A DNA stretch of 64,000 nt from Thermoplasmatales archaeon SW_10_69_26 (lineage in GTDB: Archaea > Thermoplasmatota > SW-10-69-26): NCBI GenBank assembly GCA_003009755.1, contig PXUB01000036.1, forward strand, positions 1 to 64,000. The letters run 5' to 3'. Made by a program: the position numbers and the translations under genes. Of the stretch, positions 48,225 through 58,230 are shown piece after piece (position 1 is the first letter of the stretch; every line of letters starts with the position of its first letter). The notes under the pieces are model-generated. The model saw only the letters and a list, made by a program, of their open reading frames with translations. It was not told the origin of the DNA and made no database searches.

Positions 48225-49115
48225 GTGCCCGGCGCGGCGCTCGAACACGAAGATGTGCCGCGTCAAGGAGCCGTGCACGTACCACTCGAAGGTCTCGACG
48301 ACCTCGAGCGTGAGCGGGGCCAGGTCGGCCAGCTCGGGATCGGGCAGCACGACGACGAGGCGATCGCTGGCGTCGAGGCTGCCGGCGGCGACGGCGAGGA
48401 ACCGCTCGAACAGGTCCTGGCGCTCCTCGTCGTGGGTCTTGGAGGCTCGACCGTAGGGGGGATCGGTGGCGATGCCGTCGACGAACCCGACGGCGTCGGC
48501 CACGTCCTGGAAGTCTCCTTGCACGACGGCGCCGGTGGCCTCGAAGTGCTCGAGCGTGGACTGGGTGGCCTCGACCATGTCCTCGTCGAGGTCGCTGGCG
48601 AGCGTGTCGGCCCCGATGAGCGCGGCCTCGACCGCCAGGCCGCCGGTGCCGGCGAAGGGATCCCACAAGCGGCCGCCCTCGGGGACCTCGGTCAGGTTCA
48701 CCAGGGCTCTGGCCAACCGAGGGTGGAGCGTGACGGGCGAGTGGTCGGGTCGCTCCTCGACGTGGCGCTCCTCGTGGCTGGCGCGGTCGATCGTCGCGGC
48801 TTCGACGCCGACGACGGCCTCGTTGTCGAGCAGGACGCGCACGACGGCCTCGGGCTCGTCCAGGTCGACGTCGGCCTGGTCGCTGAGCGCTTGGCCGACC
48901 TCGCGTTCGATCGTCTCGGCCAGCTCGGCGCCGTGGGCTTCGGTGAGGCGCGAGCAGCGGACGGCGAACGTGTCGGCCTCGAGCTCGATCGCCTCCAGCT
49001 GCACCCGCTCGAGGTCGGCGTTGACCGGCGCGCCTCCGAGGGCGCGAGCGGCGGCGGCCGCCTCGGCGCGGGCCAGCTTCGGGTGCTCGCCGGACAGCTC
49101 GACGGCGTAGGCCAC
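48222..49115 (-). CDS. Trm11/TRMT-G10-type tRNA (guanine-N2) methyltransferase
   Basis: DPFAGTGGLAVEAALIGADTLASDLD; IATDPPYGRAS. Confidence 0.85.
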   Translation of the reverse strand: MAYAVELSGEHPKLARAEAAAAARALGGAPVNADLERVQLEAIELEADTFAVRCSRLTEAHGAELAETIEREVGQALSDQADVDLDEPEAVVRVLLDNEAVVGVEAATIDRASHEERHVEERPDHSPVTLHPRLARALVNLTEVPEGGRLWDPFAGTGGLAVEAALIGADTLASDLDEDMVEATQSTLEHFEATGAVVQGDFQDVADAVGFVDGIATDPPYGRASKTHDEERQDLFERFLAVAAGSLDASDRLVVVLPDPELADLAPLTLEVVETFEWYVHGSLTRHIFVFERRAGH

Positions 49116-49198
49116 GGGCCGGGAAGGGGGAGGGTCACGAAAGGCCTGCGGTCGGGTGGGGAGGGCGGAGAGGGGAGAGGATGCAGAGTGGCGAACCC

Positions 49199-49239
49199 GA
49201 CCACAGAGGCACAGAGACACAGAGTAACCCACAGAGGAC
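49199..49239 (+). repeat. CACAGAG-rich repeat
   Basis: gaccacagaggcacagagacacagagtaacccacagagg. Confidence 0.7.
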
Positions 49240-49595
49240 GGGCAGGAAGGGCTGGCGAGGAGAGGGCCCGTGGAGGCGGAGGAGAGACGGCGGGAGAGCA
49301 CGGCCGAGGCAGCCGAGGGCGGGACCGTGCCCCGTGGACGCTGTGCCGCCGTTCACTATCGGCGAGCGTGGCTTCGCCCCTCAGGTCGCGGGGCTGGCGC
49401 CTCGCTGACCCTCAGCCGCCTCCTTCACCTCTCGCACTGCCGAACCTCTCTCCCCTCTGTTGTTCGCCGCCCTCTGCGATCCTCTCTCTTGCCTTACCAC
49501 GTTCGGTTCTCTGCTTTCCTCTGCTTCCCGGCTCCTCTGCGTGTTCTTTCCCCCACCGGGCAGCCTTTTCTACCCTGCCCGCCTAACGAGAATGC

Positions 49596-50894
49596 GTGGA
49601 CCCCTGCAGCCTGTGCGGCCGGACCCCCAAGCGGGTCGTCCAGGAGATGGGCGTGGAAGCCCGCCGGGGCCAGGAGCAGTTCTGCGAGGTCCGCGGCTGC
49701 CCGTTGATGGAACGGTTCAAGGGCTTCACCGGCGAGGACGAGATCTCCGGCGACAGCGCCTACGGGCCGAGCCCGCCGAGCCTGTTCGTCGGCCGGCACG
49801 GCTACCCGGACGTACACCTCGGCCCGTTGATGACGCCGGGCGAGGTGGATGAGCCCGGCCTGATGGACGAGCCGCCCTCGTGGACCGACATGGGGCTGGG
49901 CGACGTGCTCGCGATGCGCAGCGGTCTGATCCGCGGCAACGCGAGGGTCGAGGTCGACCAGGCCCGGCGCATCAGCGACCCGACGCGCACGATGGAGGTC
50001 ACCCAGGAGCTGGCGATGGCCGCCAAGCCGGCCTACACCGAGCTGTCCTTCTCCCGCGAGGTCGACGTGGATCTGACCCCCACGCTGGGCGGCTTCTCGG
50101 CGCCGACCGGGCCCTCGATCACGCTCGAGAAGGCCCAGTTGGCCGAGAACCCGCGCGTGCCTCGCCAGGTCGACCAGATCGTCTACGACACTGACGCGAA
50201 AGCGACGACGGGGGCCTGGGAGCTGTACGACAAGGGCATCGCCGACTACCACGTGCAGCGGCTGCTGGCGGCCGGCTTGCTGGGCCGGGCCAACGACCGC
50301 CGCTTCGTGCCCACGCGCTGGAGCATCACGGCCACCGACGACATGCTCGGCAAGCGGTTGATCCCCCAGGTGCGCGACCGTCAGCACCTGGGCCAGCCCC
50401 AGCTGTTCTTCCACGAACTGTACGGCAACCGCTTCCACGTCCTGTTGATCCCGGGACCGTGGGAGTTCGAGATGCTGGAGGCCTGGCTGGTGCCCAAAAA
50501 GACCCCCGAGGGCCAGCCGCCGGGCCGGGAGATCAAGATGTTGCAGGACGACGAGGGCCACGAGCCGCGCACCAGCTATGCCGACGACATCACCGGCGCC
50601 TACTACGCGGCGCGGCTAGCTGTGCTCGAGCACCTGACGAGCATCGGTCGGCAGGCGCGGGCGCTCGTCTTGCGGGAGATCACCGACGACTACTACGCGC
50701 CGGCGGGCGTCTGGGTGATCCGCGAGGCCGTCCGCCACGCCATGGGGGAGGGCCCGCGGACGCCGGACACGGTCGAGCACGCGCTGTCGATCGTCGAGGC
50801 GGAGAACGAGATCGGGCCGGACTGGGCGGCGAACTCGCGGTTGATCGACGAGCACCGCCACCAGGTCCAGCTGTCGGCGTTCCTGGACGACTAG
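49596..50894 (+). CDS. NreA-family DNA repair protein
   Basis: MDPCSLCGRTP; GDSAYGPSPPSLFVGRHGYPDVHLGPL; EVTQELAMAAKPAYTELSF. Confidence 0.9.
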   Translation: MDPCSLCGRTPKRVVQEMGVEARRGQEQFCEVRGCPLMERFKGFTGEDEISGDSAYGPSPPSLFVGRHGYPDVHLGPLMTPGEVDEPGLMDEPPSWTDMGLGDVLAMRSGLIRGNARVEVDQARRISDPTRTMEVTQELAMAAKPAYTELSFSREVDVDLTPTLGGFSAPTGPSITLEKAQLAENPRVPRQVDQIVYDTDAKATTGAWELYDKGIADYHVQRLLAAGLLGRANDRRFVPTRWSITATDDMLGKRLIPQVRDRQHLGQPQLFFHELYGNRFHVLLIPGPWEFEMLEAWLVPKKTPEGQPPGREIKMLQDDEGHEPRTSYADDITGAYYAARLAVLEHLTSIGRQARALVLREITDDYYAPAGVWVIREAVRHAMGEGPRTPDTVEHALSIVEAENEIGPDWAANSRLIDEHRHQVQLSAFLDD

Positions 50895-50895
50895 G

Positions 50896-52287
50896 CTACC
50901 ACTCGCGGCGTCCGAGTCGGATCGCGGCGGTGTAGGCGGTGTCGTTGACGCCCTCGGCCATCGTCGGGTGGATGTGGATGGCGTCGGACAGCTCCTCGAC
51001 GGTGCCGCGGTCGTTCATCACGACGATCGCCTCGTGCACGAGCTCGGCGCCCTCGTGGGCCAGGCAGTGGAAGCCCAGCAGTTGACCGGTCTCCCGATCG
51101 GCGACGGCCTTCATCATGCCGTCCGTCTCGCCCAGGCACAGGGCCTTGCCGAGGTGCTCGAAGGTCCACTCGGCCTCCATCGCGTCGTAGCCGGCGTCCT
51201 CAGCCTCCTCCAGCGTCATCCCGACGCGGCCCAGCTGGGGGTCGGTGAACACGGCGTAGGGCGCGGCGAAGTAGTCGACCGCCTCCTCGCCGTCCTCGAG
51301 CGCGTTGCGGATGGCGACCTCCACCTCGTAGCGGGCGACGTGGGTGAACATCTGTTCGCCGATGCAGTCGCCGACGGCCCAGATGTTCTCCTGCGTGGTC
51401 CCCAGCTGGTCGTCTGTCTCGATCCATCCAGGGCCCCACGTCTCGACGCCGGCCTGATCGAGGTTCAGGTCGCCGTCGACGGGTTCGCGTCCGACGGCGA
51501 CGAGCAGCTCGTCGCCGGTGATCGTGACCGGCTCGTTGTCCTCGTCGGCGCCGTGGACGAGCACGCGGTCGCCCTTGGCCTCCAGGCGCTCGACGCCGGT
51601 GCCCTCCCGCAGCTCGATGCCCTCGGCCTCGAGCCTCTCGCGCAGCAGGTCGATCAGCTGCTGGTCCTCCTGCTTGAGGATCACGGAGCGCTGGACGACG
51701 GTCACGTCGGACCCGAGCCGGCCGAGGATCTGGGCGCACTCGAGCCCGATGTATCCGCCCCCGACGACGATCAGCTCGTCCGGGACCTCGTCGAGGTCCA
51801 GCAGCTCGCGGCTCGTCAGCGGGTCGACCTCGTCGACGCCGGGCCAGTCGGGCACGAACGGGCGCGCGCCGGTGGCCAGGATGATCTGGTCGGCGCCGAT
51901 CGCGTCCCCGTCGACGCGCAGCGTGTGCGGGTCCTCGAACGTGGCCGTGCCCTCGTAGAGGTCGACGGCGTCGGTCTCGGCGACCTCGTGGCGGTTGACG
52001 TCGACGACGTCCTCGACGATGCGGTCCTTGCGGTCGACGACGCGGTTCATGTCGGCCTCGATCTCGCCCTCGATGTCGATGCCGAACTCCTCGGCGCGGC
52101 GGGCGAGGTGGGCGACCTCGGCCGATCGCACCATCGCCTTCGTCGGGATGCATCCGCGCGTCAGACACGTGCCGCCGAGCACCTCCTTCTCGACGAGCGC
52201 GACGGTCCGATCGCGGGCGACGGCTCGGAAGGCAGCCTGGAGGCCGGCCACGCCTCCGCCGATCACGGCCACGTCGTAGGTCTCCAT
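50896..52287 (-). CDS. Dihydrolipoyl dehydrogenase-like FAD/NAD oxidoreductase
   Basis: DVAVIGGGVAGLQAA; GGTCLTRGCIPTKA; IWAVGDC. Confidence 0.9.
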   Translation of the reverse strand: METYDVAVIGGGVAGLQAAFRAVARDRTVALVEKEVLGGTCLTRGCIPTKAMVRSAEVAHLARRAEEFGIDIEGEIEADMNRVVDRKDRIVEDVVDVNRHEVAETDAVDLYEGTATFEDPHTLRVDGDAIGADQIILATGARPFVPDWPGVDEVDPLTSRELLDLDEVPDELIVVGGGYIGLECAQILGRLGSDVTVVQRSVILKQEDQQLIDLLRERLEAEGIELREGTGVERLEAKGDRVLVHGADEDNEPVTITGDELLVAVGREPVDGDLNLDQAGVETWGPGWIETDDQLGTTQENIWAVGDCIGEQMFTHVARYEVEVAIRNALEDGEEAVDYFAAPYAVFTDPQLGRVGMTLEEAEDAGYDAMEAEWTFEHLGKALCLGETDGMMKAVADRETGQLLGFHCLAHEGAELVHEAIVVMNDRGTVEELSDAIHIHPTMAEGVNDTAYTAAIRLGRREW

Positions 52288-52588
52288 CAGCCGGGACCGA
52301 CAGCCTCGCCCAGCATCAAGCTAGGGTCGAGACGTGGTGCGCCGGTGGTCGATTTCATAGCGTATCGGGAATCCTTTAGGGGGACCGCGTCCACCACCCA
52401 CGTGGCCCGGAACCCTTCCCCGCGAAGGTTCCCCCTCCGCGACTCTCCCTGTCTCCCCGCCACCGACCGCGGGTTCCGGGCCCCTTGCCTCCTTCCTCCT
52501 TCGGTTCACGGCGGCCCCGTCGGCTGCCTCGATGCTTCGTGCGAGGGTCTATCCCTCGCGCAGCCGAAGCCGTCCCCAGGTGAACCGG

Positions 52589-52849
52589 ATGGCTCAACAG
52601 ACCGAGACCCGCACCAACGATCAACAGCACACGCACCGCACGGCGAAGGTCATCGAGATCGTCGGCAGCTCGACCCACGGGTTCGAGGACGCGATCGACA
52701 ACGCGCTCGCGGATGCCCGGTCGACGACGCGGGGGATCACCGGCGCTCAGGTGAAGAACATGAGCATCGAGTGCGACAACGGTGAGGTCACCGAGTACAA
52801 GGCCGATCTGAAGGTCGCCTTCGGCATCGAGCGCACCCAGGAGCCCTGA
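52589..52849 (+). CDS. Dodecin family protein
   Basis: AKVIEIVGSSTHGFEDAIDNALADARSTTRGITGAQVKNMSIECDNGEVTEYKADLKVAF. Confidence 0.9.
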   Translation: MAQQTETRTNDQQHTHRTAKVIEIVGSSTHGFEDAIDNALADARSTTRGITGAQVKNMSIECDNGEVTEYKADLKVAFGIERTQEP

Positions 52850-52881
52850 GCACCGCCTCACATGTTCGGCGGGGTCGACGT

Positions 52882-53283
52882 GTGAAGGAGGCCGGCCACC
52901 AAGATGGGGTTGTGCCCTGGAGCGAGCAGGACTACCCCTCGAGCATGGCGAACATGGACCCCGACCTCCGCCGCGAGGCGATCTCGATCGCCAACCGGCT
53001 CGTCGAGGAGGAGGACTGCGACGAGGCGCGCGCCATCTCGATCGCTCGCACGCAGGCCAAGCGCGCCCACTGGGGGACCCGGGTGCCTGAGCGGCCGGTC
53101 CACCACGGGCAGCCGCGGGCCGAAGGCTGGGCCCTGCGCGAGGGGGACGCCGAGCAGGCCCGCCAGCTGTTCCGCACGCGGGAGCAGGCCCAGCGCCGGG
53201 CCCTCGAGCTGGCTGAGGCCGACCGTGGGGAGGTCGTGCTGCACGACCGGGACGGGAACGTCAGACAGCGCCGGCGAGCCTGA
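52882..53283 (+). CDS. DUF2188-like domain protein
   Basis: C-terminal GWALREGDAEQARQLFRTREQAQRRALELAEADRGEVVLHDRDGNVRQRR. Confidence 0.6.
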   Translation: MKEAGHQDGVVPWSEQDYPSSMANMDPDLRREAISIANRLVEEEDCDEARAISIARTQAKRAHWGTRVPERPVHHGQPRAEGWALREGDAEQARQLFRTREQAQRRALELAEADRGEVVLHDRDGNVRQRRRA

Positions 53284-53286
53284 GGC

Positions 53287-54165
53287 TCACCCGGCGCGCG
53301 TGCCGCCGGCCAAGATCGTCACGACCTCGCCGGTGATCGCCGAGCTGTCGGCGTTGGACGCCAGGAACACGTAGGCGGGCGCCACCTCCTCGGGTTCGGC
53401 GGGCCGGCCGAGCCCGGTCCCGGAGCCGAAGTTCTCGATCTCGTCGCGCTCGGCGGGGTTCAGCGGGGTCCAGACCGGGCCCGGCGCCACGCAGTTCACG
53501 CGGATGCCGTCCTCGACGAGGTTCTGAGCCAGCGACTTCGTGAACGCGTGGATGGCGCCCTTCGTCGAGGCGTAGTCCAGCAGGCCGGGCGAGCCCTCGA
53601 GACCGACGATCGAGCCGGTGTTGACGATCGCCGACCCCGGTTCGAGGTGGTCGAGGGCGGCCTTCGTGACGCGGAAGTAGCCGTGGATGTTGGCGTCGAA
53701 GGTCCGCTTCCAGGCCTCGAAGGTGAGCTCGTCGAGATTCATCTTGTGATCCTGGACGGAGGCGTTGTTGACGAGCAGATCGAGCCCGCCGAGCCCCCTC
53801 ACGGTCTCCTCCACGATCCGCTCGGGGGCCTCGTCCTCGGTCACGTCGGCCTCGATCGCGACGGCCTGGCTGCCGGCGTCCTCGATGACGGCGAGGGTCC
53901 GATCGGCGTCGGCGCGTTCGACGTCGAGGTGGGTGAAGGCGACGTCGGCGCCCTCGCGGGCGTACAGGTTGGCAACGGCGCGGCCGATGCCCGAATCGCC
54001 GCCGGTGATCAGGGCTCGGCGACCCTCGAGCTTGCCCGAGGGCTCGTAGGCCGGCGCCTGGAAGTTCGGCCGCGGGTCCATGCGGGCCTCGATCCCAGGC
54101 GGCTGGATGTCCTGCTGTGGGAACGGGGGCTCGGGTTGTTCGCGAGGCGAGGGGTCTGGGCTCAT
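53287..54165 (-). CDS. SDR family oxidoreductase
   Basis: ALITGGDSGIGRAVANLYAREGADVAF; LVNNASVQ; YASTKGAIHAFTKSLAQ. Confidence 0.93.
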   Translation of the reverse strand: MSPDPSPREQPEPPFPQQDIQPPGIEARMDPRPNFQAPAYEPSGKLEGRRALITGGDSGIGRAVANLYAREGADVAFTHLDVERADADRTLAVIEDAGSQAVAIEADVTEDEAPERIVEETVRGLGGLDLLVNNASVQDHKMNLDELTFEAWKRTFDANIHGYFRVTKAALDHLEPGSAIVNTGSIVGLEGSPGLLDYASTKGAIHAFTKSLAQNLVEDGIRVNCVAPGPVWTPLNPAERDEIENFGSGTGLGRPAEPEEVAPAYVFLASNADSSAITGEVVTILAGGTRAG

Positions 54166-54706
54166 GGCTGGAGCTTGTCCAGCGGCCGGGATAAGCTCCC
54201 AGGGACGAACCTCGGGGCTGGGCGGACAACACGGAGCGCTTCTACGAGCTGGAGCACGTGAAGGCCTTGCCGGCCCGACGACGAGCCCGTCGTCGGGGAG
54301 TCAGCCGGTTCGAGGCGTTCGTCGGCGACGATGCGTTCCCCCGCTCGATGATCCCCCACCACGCCCGAGGACGCCGAGGTAGGTGGCGACGCTGGACCGG
54401 CCCTTGGCGACCTCGAGCGGCTGGGGGCGACGTCGTCGCGCACGCCGTGGGCGAGCAGGGTCAGCGCCTCGTCGAGGGCGGCGATGCTCACGGCCGGAGC
54501 TCGAGGACGAGGCTCCGGTGGTTCATCGCTCGTGCCCGCGGCGCGCCTGGGTCTCTCGCTGCTCGTCCGGTCACGTCCGGGCGTGGGCCTCGACGAGTGC
54601 CACCCACTGCCCCCACGCGGGAACTGCGGGGAGGACCCGGACCCCCACTGCGAGACGATGACGTGGGGACGAGGCTCCGCTGGCGGGGCCCTTGACCCCC
54701 GCGACC

Positions 54707-55480
54707 TTACGCTGCTCCCTTGGCTTGAGCGACGTGCGAGACGGTGACCAGGCCGAGGCCGCCGACGACGTTCCCGACGGTGGCGACACCGACCACCGCG
54801 ACCCACCGACCGATCGTGATCGCGGCACCGTGGCCCATCCCGAGCAGCACGTGCAGCCCGGTCACGACGACGTGATCGAAGGGCCCCAAGGCGAGGAGGA
54901 AGCCGACGAGGTAGGTCACGGTGATCCGGCTGCCGCTCGCCTCCACGGTCGCCAGCAGGTGGGACAGCAGCGCGACCAGGGCCCCGCCGGCGATCGCGCT
55001 GGCCAACCGCGCGGGCAGGTCCAGGTGAGCGATCTCTTCGCTGGTTGTCACCAGCGACTCGCCGGCGCCCGGGGGAAGGGCTCCCTCGATCGAGAACAAG
55101 CCGACGAGAAGCGTCCCGCCGACGAGGTTCACGAGGAGCGTGACCGTCCAAAGGCGGAGCTGCGGCCCGACGAGCCAGCCCTCGTCGGAGCGGACGGCCG
55201 CGGCCGCCGGGTCGAAGAAGTTCTCGTTGAACAGCTCGACCCGACCGATCACCGGCAACACCAGGCCGACGCCGAAGGCGACAGCGCCGGCCAGGCTGGC
55301 GACCTGCCCGAAGGCGTCGTCGACCGCGGAGTGCGCGATGCCGAGGGCCGCGATCCCGAACACGATCGTGAACCCGGCGATGAAGCTGGTCGCCACGAGC
55401 TCCAGCATCGGCTGGTCCAGGCGTCGTTCGCCTTCGTCGGCGGCTCGCTCGAAGATGCGCGTCGGGGACGGCGCGGTCAC
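54707..55480 (-). CDS. Formate/nitrite transporter family protein
   Basis: FNENFFDPAAAAV; LVNLVGGTLLVGLF; multi-TM FNT-like. Confidence 0.75.
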   Translation of the reverse strand: MTAPSPTRIFERAADEGERRLDQPMLELVATSFIAGFTIVFGIAALGIAHSAVDDAFGQVASLAGAVAFGVGLVLPVIGRVELFNENFFDPAAAAVRSDEGWLVGPQLRLWTVTLLVNLVGGTLLVGLFSIEGALPPGAGESLVTTSEEIAHLDLPARLASAIAGGALVALLSHLLATVEASGSRITVTYLVGFLLALGPFDHVVVTGLHVLLGMGHGAAITIGRWVAVVGVATVGNVVGGLGLVTVSHVAQAKGAA

Positions 55481-55833
55481 GAGAACCCTCCGTCGGACGA
55501 TCCACGCCTCTTGCCGACCGAGGCCCCGGCCGCCTCCCGCACGCGGTTGACGAGATCCAGCGTCCAGTGGGCTTGATCGAGCCCGACCGACGGCTGGCCC
55601 TCCTCCGCGAGCGCCTTGGCGACTACGTTGATGAGGTGGTCGTGGCCGTCGGCTCTGTCCTCGCGGTGGCGGTCCAAGCGATCCTCGAAGACGTGGAAGG
55701 GCCTCTCCTCGGCGCCGTGGCGGACCAACCGACGCATCGGCAGGTCGGCCTGGGCTTCGGGGACGTTCATCGCGACGGCCTCGCCGCCGCCCTTCGAGAT
55801 CATGTCCACGTGGATGAGGGCGATCTCGCCCAC
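55477..55833 (-). CDS. Hypothetical protein upstream of FNT gene
   Basis: 118 aa; stop overlaps FNT GTG start. Confidence 0.45.
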   Translation of the reverse strand: MGEIALIHVDMISKGGGEAVAMNVPEAQADLPMRRLVRHGAEERPFHVFEDRLDRHREDRADGHDHLINVVAKALAEEGQPSVGLDQAHWTLDLVNRVREAAGASVGKRRGSSDGGFS

Positions 55834-55957
55834 CGTTGGTCTCCCCTTCCCGAGACCGGCGGCCAGCGATAACCCCTCGGCCGGCCGAACACGTCGGGTA
55901 GCGGGGGGACGAAGCTAGGAGGGAGAGTCGAGGAGGGCAGCAGAGAGGACGAGAGCC

Positions 55958-55999
55958 AACCACAGAGGCACAGAGGGCACAGCGAACGCACAGAGGCAG
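55958..55999 (+). repeat. CACAGAG-rich repeat
   Basis: aaccacagaggcacagagggcacagcgaacgcacagaggcag. Confidence 0.65.
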
Positions 56000-56165
56000 G
56001 GGAAAGGCCAGAAGGCGGGAGCCCCTACGAAGGGATATCGACCGGCTCACCACGCAGGGGGCCGCCAGGGTTCGACGGGGACGGACATGCCCGATGTTCA
56101 GCCCGCCCGGCAGACATGCGCGCTCGGGCGAAGGCCAACGGGTCAAGCCGGGGCTGGCCGGCCCG

Positions 56166-57530
56166 GTGCCGCAGAGCTACGACGTGCTCGTGGTCGGGAC
56201 CGGCGCGGGAGCGCAGAGCGCGGCCTACCCGCTGCGCGCGGCGGGCCTGCGGGTCGCCGTCGTCGACTCGCGACCGATGGGCGGGACCTGCGCGCTGCGC
56301 GGCTGCGACCCCAAGAAGGTGCTCGTCGACGCCGCCCGCCTGGCCGACGGCGTGCAGCGGATGCGGGGCGAGGGCGTGCGCTGCCATTGAGTCGAGATCG
56401 ACTGGCCCCAGCTGACGGGGTTCAAGCGCACCTTCACCCAGCCGGTGCCCAAGGAGCACGAGCAGGCTTTCCACGAGGTCGGGGTCGAGACCCTGCACGG
56501 GCGGGCTCGGTTCGTCGACCGCCAGCGGCTCGACGTGGACGGGCAACGCATCGAGGCCGACGATATCGTGATCGCCACCGGCGCCAAGCCGCGCCCGCTG
56601 GCCATCCCGGGCAGCGAGCACGTGGCGGCGAGCGCTGAGTTCCTCGACCTCGACGAGCTGCCCGAGCGGATCTGCTTCGTCGGCGGCGGCTACGTCAGCC
56701 TCGAGTTCGCCCACCTGGCCGCCCACGCGGGCGCCGAAGCCCACATCCTCACCCGCGGCGACCGCGTGCTCGAGCACTTCGATCGCGGCCTCGTCGCCGA
56801 GCTCGTGGAGGCCGCCCGCGGCGAACCGATCGAGGTCTACGACAACTCGCCCGTCCGGGAGATCGAGGTCACCGAGGACGGCTACCGGGTCTACAGCGAC
56901 GGCGAGCATCCCGCCCTCGAGCACGATCTCGTCGTCCACGGCGCCGGCCGCGTGCCCGAGATCGACGACCTCGACCTCGCCGAAGCCGACGTCGACCACG
57001 ACGAGGAGGGCCTGACGGTCGACGAGCACCTGCAGAGCCCGACCAACGAGCACGTGTACGCCGCCGGCGACGCCGCCGCCACCGACGGCTGGCCGCTGAC
57101 CCCGATCGCGGCCCGAGAGGGCAGCCTCGCCGCGCGCAACGTGCTCACCCACCGCGGCCAGACGGATCAGCCGCCGGCAACGATGGACTATGCAGGCACG
57201 GCCAGCGTCGCGTTCACGATCCCGCCGATCGCCCGCGTCGGCCTGACCGAGGACGAAGCCGAGGAGGCCCAGCCGGAGATCGCGGTGCAAGCCGGCGACA
57301 TGAGCGAGTGGTTCTCCTACGCCCACGAGCGCGCCTCGCCGGCCCGCTACAAGGTGCTCACGGAGGCGGACAGCGGCCGCATCGTGGGCGCGCACCTGCT
57401 GGGCGCCAACGCCGAGGAGACGATCAACCTCTTCGCGCTCGCCATCCGGCAAGGCCTGAGGGCCGAGGAGCTGACGGCCGTGCCGTGGGCCTACCCCAGC
57501 CACGGGAACGAGGTTACCTACATGGTGTAG
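56166..57530 (+). pseudogene. Pyridine nucleotide-disulfide oxidoreductase with in-frame TGA
   Basis: DVLVVGTGAGAQSAAYPL; GGTCALRGCDPKK; TGA at 56388-56390, then the same frame resumes VEIDWPQLTGFKRTFTQPVPKEHEQAFHE ... YAAGDAA. Confidence 0.75.
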
Positions 57531-57733
57531 GGGCGGGCGTCGGGAGGCAGGAGAGAGGTGAGGGCAGAGAATCGGTCGGCCGGGGGGATCGGGGGCAGAA
57601 GCGGGTCGGCCGAGGGAGAGGGGAAGGTCGGAGGGGGAAATGCGGTCGGCAGGGTGAGAGCGGAGCGGTCGTGACGGTCGGCCTCGAAAGGTACATCAAA
57701 GGGGTCTACGGTGGCCATCGCGCAGGCCGTCCT

Positions 57734-57806
57734 GGGCGAGTAGATCAGTTGGTAGATCGCGGCCTTCGCAAGGCCGAGGCCCTGGGTTCAAATCCCAGCT
57801 CGTCCA
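57734..57806 (+). tRNA. tRNA-Ala(CGC)
   Basis: Manual fold: acceptor GGGCGAG/CTCGTCC, D-stem GATC/GATC, anticodon arm CGGCC-TTCGCAA-GGCCG, T-arm CTGGG-TTCAAAT-CCCAG, discriminator A. Confidence 0.88.
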
Positions 57807-57894
57807 TACCTCGCCTCCCTTGGATCGAGAGGTGTGGAATCCGGCGTATGAGACTTTTTCCTCATTCCGCCCCCCGACCCCGGGACCGGGGCAT

Positions 57895-58068
57895 TTCGTA
57901 TCGGGGGTCGACCGCAGCTGTTAGCCCTGCTTCGTCCAGGCAGTACTTCTCGACGACGGCGGTCGTGTCGCCCAGCCTCTCGGCGGTGGCCTCGAGGGTG
58001 AACTCGTTCTCGATCAGGACGGGCGTGGCGAACCTGCCGGGCTCGAAGTCTGGCTTCGCGAACCGGGA
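57895..58068 (-). pseudogene. Possible tyrosine-recombinase C-terminal remnant
   Basis: EPGRFATPVLIENEFTLEATAERLGDTTAVVEKYCLDEAG resembles R..FAT.LI..G..L..v.e.LGH......Y; next to tRNA 3' end. Confidence 0.4.
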
Positions 58069-58230
58069 GCATCCGGACCAGGACCGCTGCAGGTTGTCGC
58101 TGGGCATTCCATCCCCGCCCGATGAGCCTCGAGCGGGCTTCTCAGGTGTGCCCCGCGTCGTCAACGCCAGTGGGTTGTATCTCGTGAGCGGTGCTCGTTG
58201 ACCACGTGATGCGCAAGCCTTCTCCTTCGT

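Noticed and set aside
54258-54700. Possible gene between the SDR and FNT genes
   Set aside because: Fragments in several frames (e.g. VSIAALDEALTLLAHGVRDDVA) hint at a decayed gene, but no frame gives a convincing product.
21695-55999. CACAGAG repeats as a CRISPR array
   Set aside because: Copies are degenerate, kilobases apart, partly inverted and lack regular spacers. No CRISPR array was seen anywhere in the window.
56388-56390. TGA as a selenocysteine codon
   Set aside because: It is not at the redox-active Cys pair (GGTCALRGC is intact) and no SECIS-like structure was recognised.
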